DNA from: Sphingomonas aracearum
GTDB taxonomy: Bacteria > Pseudomonadota > Alphaproteobacteria > Sphingomonadales > Sphingomonadaceae
DNA length: 64,000 nt
NCBI RefSeq assembly: GCF_003345355.1
Contig: NZ_QQNB01000001.1
Span: forward strand, 1-64,000
Direction of reading: 5' to 3'
The notes beneath the pieces were generated by a model. It was given only the letters and a program-made list of their open reading frames with translations, was not told where the DNA came from and searched no databases. Shown here piece after piece: positions 57,454-64,000 of the stretch (its first letter is position 1; each line of letters opens with the position of its first letter). A program made the translations under genes and the position numbers.

Positions 57454-57963
57454 TCACGCCGCCTGCAGTGCCTGTTCGATCTGGTCGATCGGATGCCCGG
57501 TCAGGTCCTTGTCCAGCTCCCCCTTCAGGCGATGCTGCACTTCGACGTGATAATGCTTGCGCAGTTCACCGAGCGTCTTGGGCGGCGCGACGACGAACAG
57601 CGCATCATAATCGTGGCGCAAGGCGCGCCGCTTGAGAAGGTCCGCCACTTCGGCAGCGAAGCGATCCTCCTCCAGCTGATGGAAGTCCGTTTCCTCGAAC
57701 GATCCGCGCGAGGGAGCGAACTGCGCACCGCCGCCCTGCGCATGGTTGGAGCCGCCCTGCGCAACGGCGGGCGCGCCGGCGCCGGTCTGCGTCGAGGAGG
57801 CGCCTCCGGCCGCATCGGTCTTCTGGTCGCGATCCGCAGGGTTCGGACGCTCCTCCGCCTTCTCCACCGTCAGGTTGGGATAGGCCTCGTCGCCCTGGTT
57901 CCGCAGGAACAGCATCTTGCGCCCGTCGGCGACGCAAACGACGGCATTGTGGGGAACCTGCAT
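57454..57963 (-). CDS. Host-attachment-family protein (baeRF-like)
   Basis: A 169-aa cytoplasmic protein of the host-attachment family found in plant-associated bacteria such as Agrobacterium. The start NAVVCVADGRKMLFLRNQG and the end FVVAPPKTLGELRKHYH...LDKDLTGHP are the recognisable ends of the fold, which is related to RNA/tRNA release-factor-like (eRF1) proteins. The middle (residues ~45-90) is a disordered Gly/Ala/Ser-rich linker. The name reflects the family and not a proven function here. Confidence 0.83.
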   Translation of the reverse strand: MQVPHNAVVCVADGRKMLFLRNQGDEAYPNLTVEKAEERPNPADRDQKTDAAGGASSTQTGAGAPAVAQGGSNHAQGGGAQFAPSRGSFEETDFHQLEEDRFAAEVADLLKRRALRHDYDALFVVAPPKTLGELRKHYHVEVQHRLKGELDKDLTGHPIDQIEQALQAA

Positions 57964-58052
57964 GGCGTTTCTCCTTCTTTTCGGTTCCCGGCGCCAACGC
58001 GGGAGCTTGCCCGCGGGTTGCGCCGTCCGGCCTTGCCCGCTAGCCCGCCGCC

Positions 58053-59324
58053 ATGCACGACATCCGCCTGATCCGCGACAATCCCGCCGCGTTCGACGCT
58101 GCCCTGGCCCGCCGCGGCCTGCCGCCGCGCGCCGCCGACCTCGTCGCCCTGGACGAGCACCGCCGCGCGCTGGCCACGGAGGCGCAGGTCGCCCAGGCGC
58201 GCCGCAACGAGCTGTCCAAGGCGGTTGGTGCGGCCAAGGCGCGACGCGACGATCCCACCGATCTGCTGGCCGAAGTGGCCGAGCTGAAGGAGCGGCTACC
58301 GGCGATCGCCGCGGAAGAAAAGGCGCTTGGCGAACGGCTCAATGCCGAGCTGGCCACCATCCCCAACGTGCCGCTCGCCGACGTGCCGAGCGGCAAGGAC
58401 GAGGATGACAATGCCTTGGTGGCGACGGTCGGCACGCCTGCGGACTTTCCCTTCGCCCCCCGCGAGCATGATGCGATCGGCCCCGCGCTCGGCCTCGATT
58501 TCGAGACCGGCGCCAAGCTGTCGGGCGCGCGCTTCACGCTTGTTCGCGGCCGCGCGGCGCGCCTTCACCGCGCGCTTGGCCAGTTCATGCTCGACACGCT
58601 GGCCGAACAGTTCGCCTACGAACAGGTCGTGCCGCCGCTGCTCGTCCGTGACGAGGCGATGTTCGGCACCGGCCAGCTGCCGAAATTCGCCGAGGACCTG
58701 TTCCGTACCACGGACGATCGCTGGCTGATCCCGACCGCGGAGGTCAGCCTGACCAACATCGTGGCGAACACCATCCTGTCGCAGGAGGAGCTGCCGCTCC
58801 GCTTCGCCGCGCTGACCCCCTGCTTCCGCTCCGAGGCCGGCGCAGCGGGCCGGGACACGCGCGGCTACATCCGCCAGCACCAGTTCGAGAAGGTGGAAAT
58901 GGTGTCGATCACCACGCCCGACGCCTCCGAGGACGAGCATGAGCGGATGACAGGCGCCGCCGAGCACGTGCTGAGCGCGCTCGGCCTGCCGTTCCGCCGG
59001 ATGAAGCTGTGCACCGGCGACATGGGCTTCTCCGCCGCGCGCACCTATGACCTGGAGGTCTGGCTGCCCGGACAGGGCCGCTACCGCGAAATCTCGAGCT
59101 GCTCCACCTGCACCGACTTCCAGGCGCGGCGCATGGGCGCTCGCTACCGGCCGGAGGGCGAAAAGGGCACCCGCTTCGTTAATACGCTGAACGGCTCCGG
59201 ATTGGCGGTCGGGCGCACGCTTGTCGCCGTGCTGGAGAATTATCAGCAGGAGGATGGCGGGGTCGCTGTCCCCGATGTGCTCCAGCCGTACCTCAAGGGG
59301 CTGAACCGGCTCGATCCGGCATGA
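58053..59324 (+). CDS. serS: Seryl-tRNA synthetase
   Basis: A 423-aa class II aminoacyl-tRNA synthetase that charges tRNA-Ser. The N-terminal coiled-coil arm (residues ~30-100, [20 protein letters not shown]) and class II motifs are present: motif 2 [30 protein letters not shown] and motif 3 [16 protein letters not shown]. The [20 protein letters not shown] start is canonical. The surE start overlaps its stop (ATGA). Confidence 0.97.
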   Translation: MHDIRLIRDNPAAFDAALARRGLPPRAADLVALDEHRRALATEAQVAQARRNELSKAVGAAKARRDDPTDLLAEVAELKERLPAIAAEEKALGERLNAELATIPNVPLADVPSGKDEDDNALVATVGTPADFPFAPREHDAIGPALGLDFETGAKLSGARFTLVRGRAARLHRALGQFMLDTLAEQFAYEQVVPPLLVRDEAMFGTGQLPKFAEDLFRTTDDRWLIPTAEVSLTNIVANTILSQEELPLRFAALTPCFRSEAGAAGRDTRGYIRQHQFEKVEMVSITTPDASEDEHERMTGAAEHVLSALGLPFRRMKLCTGDMGFSAARTYDLEVWLPGQGRYREISSCSTCTDFQARRMGARYRPEGEKGTRFVNTLNGSGLAVGRTLVAVLENYQQEDGGVAVPDVLQPYLKGLNRLDPA

Positions 59325-60085
59325 GGATCCTCCTCTCCAACGACGATGGCCTGCACGCCCGCGGGCTGGAAGTGCTGGAGGCACTGGCCCGCGCGATCTC
59401 GGACGACGTCTGGATCGTCGCGCCGGCGGAGGAGCAATCGGGCAAGGGCCGCTCCCTCACCATCAGCGAGCCTGTTCGCCTGCGGCAATGGGGCGAACGG
59501 CGCTGGGCCGTGTCGGGCACGCCGACCGACGCCGTGAAGATCGCGCTTGGCGAACTGATGAAGGATCACCGGCCCGACCTGCTCCTTTCGGGGGTCAACC
59601 GCGGTGCAAACCTCGCCGAGGATACCAGCTATTCCGGCACGGTCGCCGCGGCGATGGAAGGCGCCTTTGCCGGCATCCGCTCGATCGCGCTCAGCCAGTG
59701 CTATCCCTCTCCCGTAATGGGCGATGCGGTTACGTTCGAGGCGGCGGAGGCCTGGGGCGAGCGCGTGTTGCGCCCCCTGCTCGACCAGCCCTTCGCCCCG
59801 CGCACGCTGGTCAACATCAACTTCCCGCCGATCGCGCCGGACGAAGTGCGCGGCATCCGCGCCGTGCGCCAGGGCCTGCGCGACCATGGCGGGCAAATGG
59901 TCGATCGCCGGACCGATCCGCGCGGGGTTCCCTATTACTGGCTGTCCACCGGCCGCATGACGCACACGGCCGCGCATGACACGGATCTGGAGGCGATTGC
60001 CGATGGCTTCATCTCCGTCACGCCGCTGCATCTCGACCTGACACACACGGGCTCGCTTGCTAGTCTCGCCGCCACCTATCGCTGA
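59321..60085 (+). CDS. surE: 5'/3'-nucleotidase SurE
   Basis: A 254-aa metal-dependent survival protein that dephosphorylates nucleoside monophosphates. [16 protein letters not shown] carries the metal ligands D8/D9, and the [27 protein letters not shown] stretch carries the conserved Asn and Ser. It overlaps serS by 4 bp and is followed 13 bp later by a LysM/M23 lipoprotein, recalling the enterobacterial surE-pcm-nlpD order. Confidence 0.97.
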   Translation: MRILLSNDDGLHARGLEVLEALARAISDDVWIVAPAEEQSGKGRSLTISEPVRLRQWGERRWAVSGTPTDAVKIALGELMKDHRPDLLLSGVNRGANLAEDTSYSGTVAAAMEGAFAGIRSIALSQCYPSPVMGDAVTFEAAEAWGERVLRPLLDQPFAPRTLVNINFPPIAPDEVRGIRAVRQGLRDHGGQMVDRRTDPRGVPYYWLSTGRMTHTAAHDTDLEAIADGFISVTPLHLDLTHTGSLASLAATYR

Positions 60086-60098
60086 GGGGAGACGGGGC

Positions 60099-61232
60099 AT
60101 GGGGGCAAGGAGCTGGACGTGGCTGGCGGGCGCCTCCCTGCTCACCGGCTGCGTCCCGCCCGGCGCGCCCGATCCCGATTATGCGCCGCCGCCACCCGCG
60201 CCCTCCTTCACCGCCCAAGCGCCGGACCGGGCACCGGTGGCGCTCCGGGGAGGGCAGAGCCGGGAACGAGACAGCCAGCACCGGCAGCAGCCGCAGCAAC
60301 TCGGGGACGGCGTCACCGCCGCGCCCGCGCCGCCGCCGGCCTGGCGGACAAGGCCCGTCACTGCGGATGCGCGAGCGATCGCTCCCTCGACCTATGTCGT
60401 GCGGCCGGGCGACACGCTGCGGGGCATCGCCGATCGCACCGGCTCCGGCGCAGAGGTGATCGCGCGCGCGAACAACCTCCCTCCCCCCTTCTCCCTGCGC
60501 GCGGGGCAGCGGCTGGAGGTACCCGGCGGCCGCTACCACCTGGTCCGACCCGGCGAGACCGGCATCGCCATCGCGCGCGCCTATGGCGTGGACTGGTCAC
60601 GCATCGTCACCACCAACGATCTTCGGGAACCCTATACCCTGCGCGCCGGCATGCGCATCCTGATCCCGGGCGATCTTCCCGGCGTGAGCGTGGCTGCGCA
60701 GCGAGCCGCGGCCTTCAACATCGACATCGACGACATCATCACCGGTTCCAGCCCCGCTCCGGCGCCGGGCAAGCGCCCCGAAAAGCCGAGCACGTCCGTG
60801 GCCTCCCGCGCGCCCTCTCCGATCACGCCGGTGCAGGAGCCCAGCCGCCTGCGCGGAGCCTTCGACTGGCCGGTCAACGGCCAGATCGTCGGCCGGTTCG
60901 GCCCGGGTCGCAGCGGAGAACGCCTGAACGGCATCAACATCGCGGTGCCGCTCGGCACCTCCGTGCTCGCCGCGGCCGATGGCGTGGTGGTATATGCCGG
61001 CAACGAGATCTCCAGCCTGGGCGGCCTCGTCATCATCAAGCATGGCGACAACTGGACCACCGTTTATGGTCATTGCCGCGATCTGCTCGTGCGCCGTGGT
61101 CAGGCCGTGAAGCGCGGTCAGGCAATCGCCCGCTCCGGCGACAGCGGCAACGCCGACCGGCCGCAGCTCCATTTCGAACTGCGCCGCGGCCGCAACCCGA
61201 TCGATCCGCTGGGGCAGCTGCCGCGCTCCTGA
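60099..61232 (+). CDS. NlpD-like lipoprotein with two LysM domains and degenerate LytM domain
   Basis: A 377-aa lipoprotein (lipobox SLLTGC, Cys18) with a Pro-rich linker, two LysM peptidoglycan-binding domains (YVVRPGDTLRGIADRTG and YHLVRPGETGIAIARAYGV) and a C-terminal M23/LytM domain. The first zinc-binding segment reads ERLNGINIAVP, with Asn where active enzymes have His and Asp. LHFELR keeps the last His. It is therefore probably inactive and acts as an amidase activator, as NlpD and EnvC do. ATG 60099 starts the signal. It follows surE directly. Confidence 0.87.
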   Translation: MGARSWTWLAGASLLTGCVPPGAPDPDYAPPPPAPSFTAQAPDRAPVALRGGQSRERDSQHRQQPQQLGDGVTAAPAPPPAWRTRPVTADARAIAPSTYVVRPGDTLRGIADRTGSGAEVIARANNLPPPFSLRAGQRLEVPGGRYHLVRPGETGIAIARAYGVDWSRIVTTNDLREPYTLRAGMRILIPGDLPGVSVAAQRAAAFNIDIDDIITGSSPAPAPGKRPEKPSTSVASRAPSPITPVQEPSRLRGAFDWPVNGQIVGRFGPGRSGERLNGINIAVPLGTSVLAAADGVVVYAGNEISSLGGLVIIKHGDNWTTVYGHCRDLLVRRGQAVKRGQAIARSGDSGNADRPQLHFELRRGRNPIDPLGQLPRS

Positions 61233-61252
61233 CCTCTCCGATCTTCCGAAAC

Positions 61253-61279
61253 GGGGAGGACTGGATAGCCCTCCCCATT
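61253..61279 (+). terminator. Possible terminator between the NlpD-like gene and tyrS
   Basis: The stem GGGGAGG/CCTCCCC with a 10-base loop is followed by ATTT. It lies 20 bases after the NlpD-like stop and 21 bases before tyrS. Strength is moderate. Confidence 0.5.
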
Positions 61280-61299
61280 TCCCCTAAGCCGCGCGCATC

Positions 61300-62520
61300 A
61301 TGAGCCAGTTCCAGTCCGATCTCCTCCGCCTGCTGTCCGACCGTGGCTATATTCACCAGGTCACCGATGCTGCGGCGCTCGACGCGCTCGCGTCCAGGCA
61401 GATCGTGCCGGGCTATATCGGCTTCGACCCCACCGCACCTTCGCTGCACGTGGGCGGGCTCATCCAGATCATGCTGCTCCGCCGATTGCAGCAGGCCGGA
61501 CACAAGCCGATCGTGCTGATGGGCGGCGGCACCGGCAAGATCGGCGATCCGAGCTTCAAGGACGAGGCGCGCAAGCTGTTGGCGGAGGACGGGATCAACG
61601 CCAACGTCGCGTCCATTCAGCGCATCTTCGAGCGTTTCCTCACCTTCGGCGACGGACCGATCGACGCGGTGATGGTCAACAATGCCGACTGGCTCGACGC
61701 GCTGGAATATATCCCCTTCCTGCGCGAGGTCGGGCAGCATTTCAGCGTCAACCGCATGCTCAGCTTCGACAGCGTGCGGCTGCGGCTGGACCGCGAACAG
61801 TCGCTATCGTTCCTGGAATTCAACTACATGATCCTCCAGGCATACGACTTCCGCGAACTGTCGCAGCGGCACGCCTGCCGGCTGCAGATGGGCGGGTCGG
61901 ACCAGTGGGGCAACATCGTCAACGGCTTGGAGCTTGCCCGCCGGATGGACGGCACGGAGGTATTCGGCGTCACCACCCCCCTGCTCACCACCGCGGACGG
62001 CACCAAGATGGGCAAGACGGTGAAAGGCGCCGTCTGGCTCCACGAGGATCAGTTGCCGCACTTCGATTACTGGCAGTTCTGGCGCAACACGGATGACCGG
62101 GACGTCGGCCGCTTCCTGCGCCTGTTCACCGACCTGCCGCTCGACGAGATCGCCCGGCTGGAGGCGCTGCAAGGCGCCGAGATCAACCAGGCGAAGATCG
62201 TCCTTGCCAATGAGGCAACTGCACTCTGCCGCGGGCGCGACGCAGCGGAGGCGGCGGCGGAAACCGCTCGCCGTACCTTCGAGGAGGGCGCCAGCGGCGA
62301 TGCGCTGCCGACCGTTCCCGCCGGTCCGGAAGGGATCACCGTCGTCCAGGCTGCCACCGCGCTCGGCTTCGCCGCTTCCAACAAGGAGGCGCGGCGCAAG
62401 ATCGAGGAAGGCGCCGTGCGCATCAACGACGAGCGCGTGACCACGCATGAGGCGATCCTGCAGCCCGGTGACAAGCTGTCGGTCGGCAAGAAGCAGCATG
62501 GCATGGTGGTCGCCGGCTGA
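61300..62520 (+). CDS. tyrS: Tyrosyl-tRNA synthetase
   Basis: A 406-aa class I synthetase of the TyrRS type. The HIGH motif appears as HVGG ([16 protein letters not shown]), the KMSKS motif as KMGKT ([13 protein letters not shown]), and the tyrosine pocket includes [10 protein letters not shown] and the [10 protein letters not shown] stretch. A C-terminal S4 domain ([20 protein letters not shown]) binds tRNA. Confidence 0.97.
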   Translation: MSQFQSDLLRLLSDRGYIHQVTDAAALDALASRQIVPGYIGFDPTAPSLHVGGLIQIMLLRRLQQAGHKPIVLMGGGTGKIGDPSFKDEARKLLAEDGINANVASIQRIFERFLTFGDGPIDAVMVNNADWLDALEYIPFLREVGQHFSVNRMLSFDSVRLRLDREQSLSFLEFNYMILQAYDFRELSQRHACRLQMGGSDQWGNIVNGLELARRMDGTEVFGVTTPLLTTADGTKMGKTVKGAVWLHEDQLPHFDYWQFWRNTDDRDVGRFLRLFTDLPLDEIARLEALQGAEINQAKIVLANEATALCRGRDAAEAAAETARRTFEEGASGDALPTVPAGPEGITVVQAATALGFAASNKEARRKIEEGAVRINDERVTTHEAILQPGDKLSVGKKQHGMVVAG

Positions 62521-62645
62521 CGCAACCGGCGGTCATTTGTTGCCGCCCTGTGCCCAGCAGGTCAACGCGCCGTTAAGGACCTTCCTTCGACCCCGCTTCA
62601 CACCCTGCCTGCTATGCGAAGGTCAGGCTCTCGGGGATAAGCATA

Positions 62646-62963
62646 GTGCCCGCACCAGGCGCAGTTCATTCCGATTTGCGGTCCATTCCGCGCGACGAAG
62701 TGCATTACCGTGCCCGTGCGTTCGGGCCGGACGCCCGTCCGCTGCACCTGCTGATCGTGAACATCTCCGCCATGGGCCTCATGGCGCGGTGCGACGCCGC
62801 GTTCCAGGCGGGGGATCGACTGCGCGTCCAATTGCCCGTCGTCGGCACGGTGGCGGCCGAGATCCGCTGGTCGCTGGGCGGCCGGATCGGCTGTGAGCTG
62901 GATACGCAGATCGGCCTTGCCGACTATTACGAACTCCTCGCCGCGCTCACGAAAGCCCGCTAG
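62646..62963 (+). CDS. PilZ-domain protein (second copy)
   Basis: A 105-aa PilZ domain. RDEVHYRARAF supplies the arginine motif region and VNISAMGLMARCD is the N-x-S-x-x-G part of the c-di-GMP site, followed by the strands GDRLRVQLPVVGTVAAEIRW and IGCELDT. It starts with GTG 62646 (no ATG fits). Its stop and the stop of the convergent transporter gene share the palindrome CTAG. Confidence 0.85.
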   Translation: MPAPGAVHSDLRSIPRDEVHYRARAFGPDARPLHLLIVNISAMGLMARCDAAFQAGDRLRVQLPVVGTVAAEIRWSLGGRIGCELDTQIGLADYYELLAALTKAR

Positions 62964-63394
62964 CGCCGCACCAGCAGGACGCCGACGAAGACCAGCGCGA
63001 CGCCGGCCAGCTTGGTTGTGCTGATCGGCACTTGCCGGAGCCCCAGCAAGCCGAAATGATCGAGCACGAGCGCGGCAACGAGCTGGCTGCCGATCGCCAT
63101 GGTCAGCGTGGTCGCCAGCCCCAGCCGGGGAGCCGCAAAGGCCATCACCGCCACGAACCCCGCGCCATAGAAGCCACCCAGCCACGCCCAGGCCGGCGCG
63201 CCCTTGACCGCTGCGGGACCGGTCCGATCGAGCGCCGCCCACAGCGCCAGCAAGGTCAGCGTTCCGACGATAAAGGAGATCAGGGCCGCCAGCAGCACCG
63301 ACCCCGAGGTTCGCGCCAGGGCTGCGTTGGTCGGCGGCTGTACGGCAAGCCCGATACCGGCAAGGAGAACGGCGAGGATCGGCAGAAACTGCAT
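62960..63394 (-). CDS. YdcZ-type DMT-family inner-membrane transporter
   Basis: A 144-aa protein with five predicted helices of the DMT_YdcZ family (ILAVLLAGIGLAVQPPTNAALAR and the GVALVFVGVLLVRR end). Small members of this family probably work as dimers. The substrate is unknown. It lies downstream of recG with an 18-bp gap and so may be co-transcribed with it. It converges on the PilZ gene. Confidence 0.85.
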   Translation of the reverse strand: MQFLPILAVLLAGIGLAVQPPTNAALARTSGSVLLAALISFIVGTLTLLALWAALDRTGPAAVKGAPAWAWLGGFYGAGFVAVMAFAAPRLGLATTLTMAIGSQLVAALVLDHFGLLGLRQVPISTTKLAGVALVFVGVLLVRR

Positions 63395-63412
63395 GACGAA
63401 GCGCCTATCCGC

Positions 63413-64000
63413 TCACCCCGAGCGCAGCAACTGCACTCCGGCGTCGCGTTCGAAAAGGTAGAGCGCCACCCGCGCCGCCTGCCCCCGCCCGCCGCTGAGC
63501 CCGCCATCGCGATCCACCAGCAGGCGCGCGTCGTCGGTCGCCACGGGCAGCAGCGTGTTCAGCATTTCGGGCGTTGCCAGCCGGAACTTCTCCTCGCCCG
63601 ATTGCCGGGTGCCCAGAAGCTCGCCTGCTCCCCGCAGGCGCAGATCTTCCTCCGCGATGCGGAAACCGTCGTTCGTTTCCCGCATCAGCGCCAGCCGTGC
63701 GCGGGCAGTCTCGCTCAGGGAGCCGCCGCGTACCAGCAGGCATACCGATCGCCCGCCGCCGCGCCCCACGCGCCCGCGCAGCTGATGGAGCTGCGCCAGG
63801 CCGAAGCGGTCGGCATGCTCGATCACGATCAACCGCGCATTCGGCACGTCTACCCCGACCTCGATCACCGTCGTGGCAACCAGCACCGAAACGCGCCCCG
63901 CAGCGAAATCCGCCATCACCGCGTCCTTCTCCGGCCCTTTCATTCGGCCGTGAACGAGGCCCACGCGATCGCCGAAGCGGGTGCGCAGGGCCTCGGCCCG
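63413..64000 (-). CDS. recG: ATP-dependent DNA helicase RecG (C-terminal part, truncated by window edge)
   Basis: The last 195 residues of RecG, a branch-migration helicase for stalled forks. The frame is open through position 64000. Helicase motifs V and VI are visible: [17 protein letters not shown] and [11 protein letters not shown], followed by the RecG C-terminal [15 protein letters not shown] segment. The N-terminal wedge and motifs I-IV lie outside the window to the right. Confidence 0.94.
   Translation of the reverse strand, partial: RAEALRTRFGDRVGLVHGRMKGPEKDAVMADFAAGRVSVLVATTVIEVGVDVPNARLIVIEHADRFGLAQLHQLRGRVGRGGGRSVCLLVRGGSLSETARARLALMRETNDGFRIAEEDLRLRGAGELLGTRQSGEEKFRLATPEMLNTLLPVATDDARLLVDRDGGLSGGRGQAARVALYLFERDAGVQLLRSG

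Overview
The window is a contiguous piece of a high-GC alphaproteobacterial chromosome, most likely from the Sphingomonadales (Sphingomonas or a close relative). This is inferred from recognised gene content and order: dusB-ntrB-ntrC-ntrY-ntrX followed by hfq-hflX, a fused ispDF, RcdA/DUF1465, ATP12, Fe-S lipoyl synthase beside a RatA/Coq10-like protein, and a large SusC-like TonB receptor with secreted glycosidases. Most of it is housekeeping DNA with short intergenic gaps and many ATGA/GTGA start-stop overlaps. I see no rRNA, tRNA, CRISPR array, prophage or complete insertion sequence.

Left part (1-15 kb): a possible insertion-sequence end lies at the very left edge, next to mazG. The leftward nitrogen-regulation operon dusB-ntrBC-ntrYX follows, then a tandem-duplicated hfq with its own likely promoter, and hflX. 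Divergently come ispDF, a small secreted protein and cinA, which converge on ratA-lipA. A beta-carbonic anhydrase and a prolyl-4-hydroxylase-like oxygenase follow.

Middle part (15-38 kb): secreted or envelope proteins come first: a double-domain M16 peptidase, a SleB-type cell wall hydrolase, an S9 peptidase, a TRIC-like channel and two glycine-zipper proteins. Next is a tightly overlapped block crcB-rluC-like-HAD-small membrane protein-atp12, then gmk, a cyclophilin, and gatC-gatA-gatB. The gat operon is interrupted by a lower-GC membrane-protein gene. Then come a DUF3089 hydrolase, ruvX, a membrane protein/winged-helix regulator pair with three copies of a CTTTCC-N5-GGAAAG site in front of it, and a UvsE-type UV endonuclease.

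Carbohydrate locus (38.4-49 kb): lacI-tonB receptor-GH144-like glucanase-906 aa secreted protein run leftward, and a GH3 beta-glucosidase runs rightward from the shared control region. That region carries a perfect LacI-type palindrome, TGTAACCGGTTACA. A strong intrinsic terminator sits inside the leftward operon, directly before the GH144 gene. The set looks like a beta-glucan (possibly beta-1,2-glucan) uptake and degradation system under one repressor.

Right part (49-64 kb): a gamma-carbonic-anhydrase-like protein, a frameshifted membrane-protein relic, an M1 aminopeptidase, a nitronate monooxygenase, RcdA and two DUF465/YdcH mini-proteins, a PilZ protein and a DksA protein that has lost three of four zinc cysteines. 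Then comes an Asn-rich surface-type protein with a PEP-CTERM-like tail, a host-attachment-family protein, serS-surE-nlpD-like-tyrS, a second PilZ protein, a YdcZ-type transporter, and the 3' part of recG running off the right edge.

All calls come from reading the sequence. Gene names rest on motif and family recognition, not on any database search.
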